Positions 1 to 7,540 of a DNA stretch of 16,489 nt are shown piece after piece. The stretch's first letter is position 1; the number at the start of each line of letters is the position of its first letter. Below the pieces are notes generated by a model. The model saw only the letters and a program-made list of their open reading frames with translations, was not told the DNA's origin and did no database searches. Origin of the DNA: an uncultured Bacteroidota bacterium (GTDB lineage: Bacteria; Bacteroidota; Bacteroidia; Chitinophagales; Chitinophagaceae); the NCBI GenBank assembly GCA_946479615.1, contig CAMLGR010000107.1, positions 1 to 16,489 on the forward strand, written 5' to 3'. A program made the position numbers and the translations under genes.

Positions 1-92
1 GCGGAGAGGGAGGGATTCGAACCCTCGATACAAGTTTAAGCTCGTATAACGGTTTAGCAAACCGGCCCTTTCGGCCACTCAGGCACCTCTCC
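1..92 (-). tRNA. tRNA-Ser(GCU)
   Basis: Read on the minus strand this folds as a class II tRNA. The acceptor stem GGAGAGG (92 down to 86) pairs with CCTCTCC (9 down to 3). There is a D-arm, an anticodon loop TTTGCTAAA with anticodon GCT, a long variable arm as expected for serine tRNA, and a T-arm with GGTTCGAATCC. The discriminator base is G at position 2. The window starts right after it, so whether CCA is encoded cannot be seen. The tRNA is transcribed away from the rest of the window. Confidence 0.95.
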
Positions 93-100
93 GGGGGGAG

Positions 101-133
101 CAAAAATAAACATTAAGGGCTATATTTTCCAAA
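101..133 (-). promoter_or_regulatory. Bacteroidota-type promoter for tRNA-Ser
   Basis: On the minus strand a TTTG (positions 133-130) is followed after 21 nt by TATTTTTG (108-101), a perfect match to the Bacteroidota primary sigma consensus TTTG / TAnnTTTG. Transcription would begin only a few bases before the tRNA 5' end at 92. The position and match to the consensus are seen directly; use as a promoter is inferred. Confidence 0.7.
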
Positions 134-214
134 AACAAATTCTGAATAAATAGAGCATAATTATCTGGAAAACATAGTTACCGAAGCGATGGATTAATTC
201 CATCGATCATAATA

Positions 215-398
215 GGTCTGCAAAGCGATTGTCACAGTGAGGTATCTGCAAAGCAACGATCACAGTAGGCTTGCTAAGTGACTGTCTAAGTAGCTCTGCA
301 AGGTGACCCTTTCAAGGCAGCCTGCGAAGCGACTGTCCCGGTGCAATCTGCAAAGCGGTCGGTGCCAGTGGGGTCTGCGAAGCGACCCCACTGAACCA
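215..398. repeat. Degenerate tandem repeat, about 7 units of 24-27 bp
   Basis: Units begin near 215, 241, 268, 293, 320, 344 and 371. Each has a core like TCTGCAAAGCGAC followed by a block like GTCNCAGTG. Copies differ at several positions and in length, so the array is old or loosely constrained. It is not CRISPR: there are no constant repeats separated by unique spacers. A short hairpin (CGATGGA / TCCATCG, 187-205) sits just upstream, beside another GAAGCGAT fragment. The array lies between tRNA-Ser and the GH2 gene, with no coding sequence of its own that I can support. Confidence 0.75.
366..393. repeat. Stable hairpin with GCGAAGC tip (REP-like, forward copy)
   Basis: CAGTGGGGTC (366-375) pairs perfectly with GACCCCACTG (384-393). 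The 8-nt loop TGCGAAGC can pair further as GC-GAA-GC, leaving one bulged T. It overlaps the last tandem unit. GCGAAGC is known as an unusually stable DNA mini-hairpin. The structure is seen directly; any REP/BIME-like role is inference. Confidence 0.7.
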
Positions 399-455
399 GT
401 TGCTACAACTATTTATATTTTTTACTGTATAATCTAGCGTTGAAGCATCTAATAC

Positions 456-479
456 GCGGGGTCGCTTCGCAGACCCCGC
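456..479. repeat. Stable hairpin, inverted copy of the 366-393 element
   Basis: GCGGGGTC (456-463) pairs with GACCCCGC (472-479). The 20 bases at 458-477 are the exact reverse complement of 370-389. With the forward copy about 60 bp upstream, this makes a head-to-head pair resembling the arrangement of paired REP sequences (BIMEs) in other bacteria. Confidence 0.7.
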
Positions 480-947
480 CGGGACATTTCCTTTTATGTT
501 CAAACAAATTCAAAACAACAACTGTGTAATCATCTCTAAGAGAATAGCTGGAAGTAGATATACTATTTTGTTTTCAGCACTACTATCTTCAGCCTGGACC
601 CAGGTGGAAGCGACCGTCTCAGTGGGTCTGCAAAGCGAGAGTTCACTATATCAGTAGAGATATCTTTATCCTTATGCATCAGAATGGAATAGTGATATAG
701 GTTGGCTAGATTTGTTTGGCTATGAAATATGCTGTCCTGCTATTGTTTTTCTTCACCTGGTTCATGTATAACTGATCGAAACAGATATAAGAGCAGGTGG
801 CGGAGGTACTTCGGCAGGAAATCAGAACGGAGTGTATGCGCTGGAGCTGTGCAGGTGCTGCTTTTCCGTGATCTGACAATAAATGATAAGGCGGCTTTTG
901 TATTCCTGCTTATCAATATTGATCGAACCCTTGTAAAGAATGTATTC
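480..947. other. Gene-poor stretch with possible coding debris
   Basis: No intact gene is supportable. A 17-residue ORF at 722-775 (MKYAVLLLFFFTWFMYN, then stop) looks like the start of a signal peptide. Just upstream is TAGATTTG (707-714), a perfect match to the Bacteroidota -7 box but without a TTG at the usual distance. Two protein-like stretches in other frames (one around 660-720 including WNSDIGWLDLFGY, one around 776-875 including AGGGGTSAGNQNGVYALEL) are interrupted by stops and frame changes. They could be remains of a decayed gene or leader sequence for the GH2 gene. Assignment is weak. Confidence 0.35.
606..641. repeat. Isolated copies of the 26-bp repeat
   Basis: GAAGCGACCGTCTCAGTG followed by GGTCTGCAAAGCGAGAG reproduces about one and a half units of the 215-398 array, 200 bp away from it. 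The repeat cluster therefore extends towards the GH2 gene with non-repeat sequence in between. Confidence 0.6.
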
Positions 948-3704
948 ATGAATAGATGTTCATCCGGTGCGCCAGTGTATTTTTCAGGTAATGCTGTACG
1001 TATACTTATGTTAACGCTGGTTATCATAAACAGTCATAGCACAACATTATTGGCACAAAATGGTAATCGCCGCGGGCGTACCAATATCAATGAAGGATGG
1101 AAGTTCATGCGGTATACTTCCGCGCCGGATAAATTGATCTATGACGAACGCCCTGTTGTCGGTAACCGCACCGATAATGTCGTAGCTGATACAAGACCCA
1201 CTGATTCCGCGGTGGCTACTTCTTCAGAGACGGGTTTAAAAAGATGGATACTTCCCACCGCCAATGATTTTATTAAAGATCCGGCCAGCCATTACCAGCG
1301 GCCTGCTGGCGATCCCGGTGCTGTTTTTCCTTTTGTGCAGAACGATTTTAATGATGCAGCATGGGAAGCGATCAACCTGCCGCATGACTGGGCTATTAAA
1401 GGTCCATTCTATGATAGCGGCCGTCCCGAAGTAGGCGGAGGCATGGGAAGATTGCCTATCCAGGGTGTGGCCTGGTACCGGAGGAAAATAGAAATTTCAT
1501 CACCTGATAAAAATAAATCGATCTACGTCGATATCGATGGCGCCATGTCGTATGCAATGGTTTGGTGCAATGGTCACCTTGCTGGTGGCTGGCCCTATGG
1601 ATATAATTCTTTCCGTATTGATCTTACCCCTTATGTAAAACCGGGTGGCGATAATCAGCTGGCGATAAGACTGGATAATCCCAATAATTCATCACGCTGG
1701 TACCCGGGCGGAGGTATTTACAGAAATGTCTGGCTCACCAAACTGAATGCTGTGCATGTAGCGCAGTGGGGGGCTTTTATCCGCACAAAAAATGTTACGG
1801 CTTCCTCTGCCAATATTGATATAACTGTCAACCTGGAAAATAAATCCACCAGCCATCAAAGTGTTACTGTAATTACGAAAGTATATGCACTGGATGAACA
1901 AATGAAAAGAAAGGGAACAGCCGTGGCTGCATTTCCTGCATCGGTGGTGAATATAAAGGCGGGAGAAAAGATGGAAGCCGGAGGTTCAACGCTTGTTAAA
2001 AATCCATTACTATGGGGGCCGCTGCCTTTACAAAAGCCGAACCTGTATGTGGCCGTTACGCAATTATATATGAATGGTCAGCCGGTTGATGAATATGAAA
2101 CACGTTTCGGGATCCGTTCCATTCAATTTGATCCGGTAAAAGGAATATCGGTAAATAACAAACCTGTCCGCATACAGGGAGTGAACCAGCATCATGATCT
2201 TGGTGCATTGGGTGCGGCATTTAATTACAGGGCTGCCGAAAGACAACTGGAAGTATTGCGTGAACTGGGTTGCAACGCAATTCGTTTGGCGCATAATCCT
2301 CCTGCACCTGAATTGCTCGATCTTACCGACCGAATGGGCTTTCTTGTGATCGATGAAATATTCGATTGCTGGGAAAGAGGAAAAACGCCACTGGACTTTC
2401 ATTTAATTTTCAAAGATTGGCAGGAAGCAGATACGAGATCATTTATACGGAGAGACCGTAACCATCCTTCTATCATCGCCTGGAGCTTTGGGAATGAAGT
2501 AGGCGAACAATACACAGATACAGCTGGCGCTGCTATAGCTGCTCAACTGCACGATATCGTTCACGAAGAAGATGACACAAGAGTATCCACGGCTTCTATG
2601 AATTATGCAAAACCTGATATGCCATTTCCCGCTGCGTTGGATATTTTAAGTTTGAATTACCAGGGTGAAGGCATTCGCGATGCACCGGCCTACGCACATC
2701 TCCATGGGATCAGAACATCACCTTTATACCCGGCTTTCCGGCAACAATTTCCGGATAAATTAATTGTAAGCAGCGAAACGGCTTCCACGCTCAGTACCCG
2801 TGGCACCTATGTATTTCCTGTATTTGATGGAATCAGCGCGCCGGTAAGCGATAGCACCGGTGGCGATCCCCAAAACAAATGGGTAAGCGGCTATGAATTA
2901 TATACAGCGCAATTCGGTGCTTCACCCGATAAAGTATTTGCTACACAGGATAAACATCCTTATGTAGCGGGTGAATTTGTATGGTCGGGCTGGGATTATC
3001 TCGGTGAACCTACGCCTTACTATTCGGCGCGCAGTTCGTATTCGGGGATTATCGACCTGGCTGGATTTAAAAAGGATCGTTTTTATTTATATCAATCGCG
3101 CTGGAGACCCGATCTGCCAATGGTGCATATCCTCCCGCACTGGAACTGGCCCGGTCGTGCAGGTAAGGTGACACCTGTGCATATATTTACCTCTGGTGAT
3201 GAGGCAGAACTGTTTTTAAATGGCCATTCTTTAGGGAAAAAGAAAAAAGACGCTTTTGAATACCGCTTGCGCTGGGACGATGTGATCTATCAGCCTGGTG
3301 AATTAAAAGTGGTAGCGTATAAGAAAGGAAAAAAATGGGCTGAAGAAACGATTCATACTACCGGTGATGCAGCAAAATTGGCAATAAGTGCCGATCGGAG
3401 TACTATTAAAGCCGATGGGGAAGATCTTTCTTTTATCACCGTAAAAGTGAAAGATAAGAATGGATGGATAGTGCCCGATGCACAAAACAAGATCAGCTTT
3501 ACGATCGAAGGAGGTGGAGAGATCGTGGCTACTGATAATGGCGATCCTGCCAGTATGGTCGCCTTTCCTTCCAAAGAAAGGGAAGCGTATTCGGGAATGG
3601 TACTGGCTATCGTGCGCACAGCAAAAGGGAAAGCCGGTATAATAAAGATCAGGGCCTCATCGCCTGGACTAGCGCCGGCAATACTGGAAATAAAAACTAA
3701 ATAA
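948..3704 (+). CDS. Secreted GH2-family glycoside hydrolase (beta-galactosidase-like) with DUF4982 and GH2 C-terminal domain 5
   Basis: 918 residues from the ATG at 948, which places a signal peptide (hydrophobic LMLTLVIINSHSTTLLAQ) at the N-terminus. The frame stays open back to 729 but the extra residues are not family-like. 1008 is an alternative start. The order is: sugar-binding jelly roll (from about residue 120, PHDWAIKGPF), GH2 Ig-like domain, TIM barrel, DUF4982 (about 725-790, HILPHWNWPGR) and a GH2 C-terminal Ig-like domain (about 805-918, from KLAISADRSTIKADGEDLS). The likely acid/base is E517 in WSFGNE. The likely nucleophile is E610 in SSETAS. GEFVWSGWDYLGEP near 676 completes the active-site wall. 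Enzymes of this architecture are mostly annotated as beta-galactosidases, but the neighbours suggest hemicellulose side chains. Exact substrate is unknown. The next gene starts 23 bp downstream, so co-transcription is likely. Confidence 0.9.
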   Translation: MNRCSSGAPVYFSGNAVRILMLTLVIINSHSTTLLAQNGNRRGRTNINEGWKFMRYTSAPDKLIYDERPVVGNRTDNVVADTRPTDSAVATSSETGLKRWILPTANDFIKDPASHYQRPAGDPGAVFPFVQNDFNDAAWEAINLPHDWAIKGPFYDSGRPEVGGGMGRLPIQGVAWYRRKIEISSPDKNKSIYVDIDGAMSYAMVWCNGHLAGGWPYGYNSFRIDLTPYVKPGGDNQLAIRLDNPNNSSRWYPGGGIYRNVWLTKLNAVHVAQWGAFIRTKNVTASSANIDITVNLENKSTSHQSVTVITKVYALDEQMKRKGTAVAAFPASVVNIKAGEKMEAGGSTLVKNPLLWGPLPLQKPNLYVAVTQLYMNGQPVDEYETRFGIRSIQFDPVKGISVNNKPVRIQGVNQHHDLGALGAAFNYRAAERQLEVLRELGCNAIRLAHNPPAPELLDLTDRMGFLVIDEIFDCWERGKTPLDFHLIFKDWQEADTRSFIRRDRNHPSIIAWSFGNEVGEQYTDTAGAAIAAQLHDIVHEEDDTRVSTASMNYAKPDMPFPAALDILSLNYQGEGIRDAPAYAHLHGIRTSPLYPAFRQQFPDKLIVSSETASTLSTRGTYVFPVFDGISAPVSDSTGGDPQNKWVSGYELYTAQFGASPDKVFATQDKHPYVAGEFVWSGWDYLGEPTPYYSARSSYSGIIDLAGFKKDRFYLYQSRWRPDLPMVHILPHWNWPGRAGKVTPVHIFTSGDEAELFLNGHSLGKKKKDAFEYRLRWDDVIYQPGELKVVAYKKGKKWAEETIHTTGDAAKLAISADRSTIKADGEDLSFITVKVKDKNGWIVPDAQNKISFTIEGGGEIVATDNGDPASMVAFPSKEREAYSGMVLAIVRTAKGKAGIIKIRASSPGLAPAILEIKTK

Positions 3705-3727
3705 GTTATTCTCTTTAATCAGTTATC

Positions 3728-5092
3728 ATGAAACGATTATTGTTCTGCGCAGTCTTACTGACACATCTTTCTTCCTACGCACAATTTTCACAGGCGGAAA
3801 GAGATAGCCTCAATAAACTGACACAGGAAGATTACCAGCAGATGCTGGACCAGTTACATATCAAACGCAGCGATATGCGACCCGGTCCATCCGGTAATCC
3901 CAGCGATGCCAATGCTGCCAACCGGTTTGAAGAAAAAGTAAATCAATATAAATTACCCGATGCACTGGTATTGAACAATGGAAAAAGGATCACTACGGCG
4001 AATGAATGGTGGAACAAACGAAGACCCGAGATCGTCGCTTATTTCGATAATGAAATTTATGGAAAACTTCCTGCGAATATTCCTGCGGTGAAATGGGAAG
4101 TCGTTTCTGTAAAAGATACCAGCATCGGGAATTACAAGGCCAAAGAAAAAATGCTGAAAGGCATTGTCGATAATTCATCGTATCCCGGCATTAAGGTAGA
4201 AATAGAATTACAACTCGTTACTCCTGCCAATGCCGGCCCTGTACCTGTGGTGATGGAATTTGGTTTCTTCCGCCCCTTTGGCAATGCAGGAACTATTACG
4301 CCGATCGGGTTGGGTTCTCCCGGCGAGCCCACCTGGAAGGAACAATTATTATCACGGGGCTGGGGGTATAGTATCATCGTTCCCGGAAGTATACAGGCAG
4401 ACAATGGAGCAGGATTACGCAGTGGGATCATTGGATTAGTGAATAGAGGCGCACCCCGCAAGCCTGATGACTGGGGAGCTTTACGTGCATGGGCCTGGGG
4501 TGCCGGCAAAGCGATCGATTATTTTGAAACAGATAAAGATGTTGATCCCAAACGACTAGCCATAGAAGGAATCTCACGGTATGGCAAAGCAACCGTAGTA
4601 GCAATGGCCTATGAACCACGGTTCTCATTGGCATTTATCGGTTCTACCGGTGCGGGTGGAGTAAAAATATTACGGAGAGTATTTGGTGAGCAGGTGGAAA
4701 GTCTCGCCTCATCGGGAGGCTATCATTGGTTTGCCGGTAACTTTTTAAAATATGCAAGCATACTCAAACCGGATGATCTGCCGGTAGATGCACATGAACT
4801 CGTAGGACTTTGTGCACCACGACCTGTTTTCATCAGCTCCGGTTCACCACAGGTGGAAGGACAATGGGTGGATGCAAAAGGTATGTTCCTGGGTGCAGCC
4901 AATGCAGGATCGGTGTATCGTTTATTAGGTAAGAAAGATTTGGGAACGATGGAATTTCCAAAGATTGGTATGCCATTGGTGACAGGAGACATTGCTTTCC
5001 GTCAGCATGCAGGTGGTCATAGTACAGGTCCTAACTGGAGTACCTGGATCGCCTGGGCCTGCCGGTATTGGGGTGATTGTAAATATTATTGA
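3728..5092 (+). CDS. CE15-like glucuronoyl esterase (alpha/beta hydrolase), exported
   Basis: 454 residues with a signal peptide ending near SSYA. CE15 enzymes cleave the ester linking 4-O-methylglucuronic acid of xylan to lignin alcohols. The nucleophile elbow GISRYGK (S283) matches the CE15 pattern GxSRxGK. Other family marks are HWFAGNF, LPVDAHELVGLCAPRPVF, VYRLLGKKDLG and the C-terminal GGHSTGPNW with the likely catalytic His (H431; H427 is nearby). The acidic residue that fungal CE15 enzymes carry about 23 residues after the serine is here Ser306, in STGAGG. An acid at the canonical hydrolase position, E377 (SPQVEG) or D382, could replace it. The start follows the GH2 stop by 23 bp. Activity on glucuronoyl esters is inferred; a related carboxyl-esterase activity is possible. 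Confidence 0.85.
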   Translation: MKRLLFCAVLLTHLSSYAQFSQAERDSLNKLTQEDYQQMLDQLHIKRSDMRPGPSGNPSDANAANRFEEKVNQYKLPDALVLNNGKRITTANEWWNKRRPEIVAYFDNEIYGKLPANIPAVKWEVVSVKDTSIGNYKAKEKMLKGIVDNSSYPGIKVEIELQLVTPANAGPVPVVMEFGFFRPFGNAGTITPIGLGSPGEPTWKEQLLSRGWGYSIIVPGSIQADNGAGLRSGIIGLVNRGAPRKPDDWGALRAWAWGAGKAIDYFETDKDVDPKRLAIEGISRYGKATVVAMAYEPRFSLAFIGSTGAGGVKILRRVFGEQVESLASSGGYHWFAGNFLKYASILKPDDLPVDAHELVGLCAPRPVFISSGSPQVEGQWVDAKGMFLGAANAGSVYRLLGKKDLGTMEFPKIGMPLVTGDIAFRQHAGGHSTGPNWSTWIAWACRYWGDCKYY

Positions 5093-5119
5093 TGCTCTCT
5101 TCAATGTATAGATGGTGAT

Positions 5120-5160
5120 AAAATAAACCGTGACCTGCTGCCCGGAAAATGGTTTATTTT
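5120..5160. terminator. Inverted repeat, possible weak terminator
   Basis: AAAATAAACC (5120-5129) and GGTTTATTTT (5151-5160) are perfect 10-bp inverted arms around a 21-nt loop, 27 bp after the esterase stop. The descending arm ends in a T-run, as in a weak bidirectional terminator. The stem is AT-rich, so it may be leaky and let the GH8 gene be read through. Confidence 0.4.
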
Positions 5161-5241
5161 CAAACGGATAAACATGGATAGTACTGCATGAAATAAAGCA
5201 GTTATTATCACCTGTTCTTATTCCTGTTTAATGCTATCAAC

Positions 5242-6537
5242 ATGAAAAAATCAACTTTGCTGCCAGGTTATTATTTATCCTGCGTAATGATCGTTGTTGT
5301 ACTGTGTGCAACGTCTCCGGTATCGGGACAAGGTAAATCGCGGTCGAATAAATCATCCGGCAAACCGGCTTATTATTCCGGCGTATACCGCAATGTGTTC
5401 CGTGAAGCAGGTTATAGCCAGACCGATATTGATAAAAAAATAGAGAAAGCTTATTATGATATTTTTGAAGGACCGGGCCGTGTATATTTTGAAGTAGGTG
5501 ATTCTATGGGATACGTATCTGACCTCAAAAATCATGATGCAAGAACAGAGGGCTTATCCTATGGAATGATGATCGCCGTGCAGCTGAATAAAAAAGATGT
5601 TTTTGATCGTATCTGGAGATGGTCGAAAAAATATCTGCAGCACCAGGATGGTCCCAGGGAAGCCTATTTTGCCTGGAGCATCAATCCTCAAACCCTGAAA
5701 AAGAATTCTGAAGGTTCGGCATCGGATGGTGAATTATATTATATCACCAGTCTTTTATTTGCCGCCAACCGCTGGGGTAACAATACCGGTATTAATTATT
5801 ATGCCGAAGCGAGAAGAATACTGGATGCCATGTGGAAGAAAGACGGCACCGGTAATATTTATAATCTCATTAATACAGAGCATAAGCAAATCACGTTTGT
5901 ACCCGAAGGCGATAACTATAAATGGACAGATCCTTCTTATCATCTTCCTGCATTCTATGAAGTGTGGGCGCTTTATGCAAAAGATGGTCATGAACAATTC
6001 TATAAAGACTGTGCCGATACATCCCGGGCTTTCCTGCATCGGGCCTGTGATCCTGTTACCGGTCTGAATACCGACTATGCCGAATTCAGTGGTCAGCCGC
6101 ATACAACACGATGGATGCCGCAGGCATTTCGTTATGATTCATGGCGTGTGCCGATGAATATTGCGATGGACTACGCCTGGTTTGGTAAGGATAAAAGCTG
6201 GCAGGAAGGGTATGCCAGGCGGTTCCAGGCTTTTCTGCGTTCGAAAGGCATGGATACCTATGGCGACCAGTTCAATGTGGATGGTTCGGTGCCTGATTTT
6301 ATTTTGCAGGCAGGATCAGTAAAGAAATTAAGACATTCGATCGGTCTTGTGTCTACCGCAGCGACCACATCGATCATGAATAGAGAAAAAGGCAGTAAGG
6401 ATTTTATTACAGCGGTATGGAATGCGCGCCTGGAACCGTACGAAGATGGTTACTTCGATCCTTATTATGATGGATTGCTATACCTGTTCAGCCTCATGCA
6501 CCTGAGCGGGAAATACCAGGTGATCATAAATAAATAA
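5242..6537 (+). CDS. GH8 reducing-end xylose-releasing exo-oligoxylanase-like enzyme, exported
   Basis: 431 residues, with a signal peptide (VMIVVVLCATSPVSG, cleavage near residue 29-30). The body fits the GH8 (alpha/alpha)6 barrel, closest in motif content to the Rex-type xylanases (EC 3.2.1.156) that remove xylose from the reducing end of xylo-oligosaccharides. The likely general acid is E103 in ARTEGLSYGMM. D162 in SASDGE is the sugar-contacting Asp. The likely base is D299 in FRYDSWRVPMN. H287 lies in a loop before the base, where Rex enzymes carry a His that favours reducing-end binding; equivalence is inferred. The gap to the esterase is 149 bp, so it may have its own promoter, though I see no clear TAnnTTTG box. 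Together with the CE15-like neighbour it points to glucuronoxylan use. Confidence 0.9.
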   Translation: MKKSTLLPGYYLSCVMIVVVLCATSPVSGQGKSRSNKSSGKPAYYSGVYRNVFREAGYSQTDIDKKIEKAYYDIFEGPGRVYFEVGDSMGYVSDLKNHDARTEGLSYGMMIAVQLNKKDVFDRIWRWSKKYLQHQDGPREAYFAWSINPQTLKKNSEGSASDGELYYITSLLFAANRWGNNTGINYYAEARRILDAMWKKDGTGNIYNLINTEHKQITFVPEGDNYKWTDPSYHLPAFYEVWALYAKDGHEQFYKDCADTSRAFLHRACDPVTGLNTDYAEFSGQPHTTRWMPQAFRYDSWRVPMNIAMDYAWFGKDKSWQEGYARRFQAFLRSKGMDTYGDQFNVDGSVPDFILQAGSVKKLRHSIGLVSTAATTSIMNREKGSKDFITAVWNARLEPYEDGYFDPYYDGLLYLFSLMHLSGKYQVIINK

Positions 6538-6540
6538 TTC

Positions 6541-6710
6541 ACACGGATATAGTATGGATTTTTTTCACCAGATAGGATCATAGGCACATAGAAATACACA
6601 CATAGGAAGCCCTATGTGAAACCTATGTTTCTATGTGCCTATGTGGTAAAAAACAAGTTATCAGGATAAAAAAATCCACATCATATCCCTCCATCCACTT
6701 CCATCCGTGT
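6541..6710. repeat. Nested 170-bp imperfect inverted repeat
   Basis: Arms pair from outside in: ACACGGAT (6541-6548) with ATCCGTGT (6703-6710); GGATTTTTTT (6556-6565) with AAAAAAATCC (6668-6677); CATAGGCACATAGAAA (6579-6594) with its exact complement (6628-6643); and CACATAGG (6599-6606) with CCTATGTG (6611-6618). It follows the GH8 stop directly and could terminate transcription in both directions. The iterated CATAG wording is reminiscent of dispersed intergenic repeats in Bacteroidota, but copy number cannot be seen here. The rest of the gap to 6845 shows nothing clear. Confidence 0.75.
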
Positions 6711-6845
6711 TCTATTCTTCCTGGATTAATGTATCTCCCGTAATATCCTCAACAACCATATGATGAGCAAATACCTAACTTCGCCACGATAAGTTGCAGA
6801 TTTAGTAACTATTCAAAAGAGCAGCGAAGGTATTTAACCAGTATT

Positions 6846-7538
6846 ATGGAAGAACGGAGCATATTAATTGCAGAGGATGAACCAAAGATCGCCGATACCC
6901 TTAAAATGGGTTTGCAGGAGAATGGGTTTTATGTAGAAGTGGGATATGACGGAAAGATCGGGTTGAAATTATTCGAAACACATCCGTTCAGCCTGGTGAT
7001 CCTCGATATCAACCTGCCCGGTATCAACGGCTATGAGTTATGCAAACTGATCCGGGAAAAAAATGCACATATACCTATTATCATGCTGACCGCACTCAGC
7101 TCCCTGGACGATAAAATCGAAGGATATGATGCAGGCGCCGATGATTATATCATCAAACCCTTTGAATTCCGGGAACTCCTGATGAAAATAAGGGTATTGC
7201 TGAAACGAACGATGAAACAAACCATTCCTACCGGCAGCATTTTAAAAGCGGCAGAACTGGAAATGAACCTCGACAGCAAGGAAGTTAAAAGAGAAGGCGT
7301 CGTTATCAATTTAACAGCCAAAGAATTTCAATTGCTGGAATACCTGCTGCGTAATAAAAACAGGGTCGTGTCACGCGCAGATATCGCTGTCAATGTATGG
7401 GAGATAGACTTTGATACCAATACCAATGTCATCGATGTGTATATCAACTATGTACGGAACAAGGTGGATAAGCCGTTTGAACAAAAGCTGATTCAAACAC
7501 AGGTGGGAATGGGATATATTCTGAAAGAAAACCGATAA
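6846..7538 (+). CDS. OmpR/PhoB-family response regulator
   Basis: 230 residues. The receiver domain (about 1-120) has the acidic pair in AEDEP, phospho-acceptor D54 in VILDINLPG, the switch Thr in MLTAL and the Lys in IIKPF. A winged-helix DNA-binding domain follows (about 135-230: LTAKEFQLLEYLLRNKNRVVSR, then NVIDVYINYVRNKVD and VGMGYILK). The ATG has no Shine-Dalgarno, normal for the phylum. The kinase gene begins 2 bp after the stop, so the two are co-transcribed. Family members bind head-to-tail direct repeats with 11-bp spacing, and two such arrays lie downstream (8934-8977 and 10108-10151). No equivalent phased array is visible ahead of this gene, so self-regulation is not apparent. Confidence 0.95.
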   Translation: MEERSILIAEDEPKIADTLKMGLQENGFYVEVGYDGKIGLKLFETHPFSLVILDINLPGINGYELCKLIREKNAHIPIIMLTALSSLDDKIEGYDAGADDYIIKPFEFRELLMKIRVLLKRTMKQTIPTGSILKAAELEMNLDSKEVKREGVVINLTAKEFQLLEYLLRNKNRVVSRADIAVNVWEIDFDTNTNVIDVYINYVRNKVDKPFEQKLIQTQVGMGYILKENR

Positions 7539-7540
7539 GC

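Noticed and set aside
1..92. Integration (attachment) site at tRNA-Ser for a genomic island
   Set aside because: I found no second copy of the tRNA 3' end in the window and no integrase gene.
215..398. CRISPR array
   Set aside because: The repeated units are contiguous and variable, with no unique spacers of constant length and no cas genes nearby.
312..503. Minus-strand 63-codon ORF
   Set aside because: It lies across the repeat array and hairpins, has repeat-driven composition and no recognisable protein features.
729..947. N-terminal extension of the GH2 protein
   Set aside because: The 73 extra residues are rich in Arg and Cys, unlike the family, and would bury the signal peptide that begins at 948.
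2064..2402. Minus-strand ORF inside the GH2 gene
   Set aside because: It is a shadow of the highly confident GH2 coding frame, with no independent features.
6720..6845. Phased operator ahead of the response regulator (self-regulation)
   Set aside because: TAAT/TAAC words are present but spaced irregularly (14-16 bp or more), not at 11 bp.
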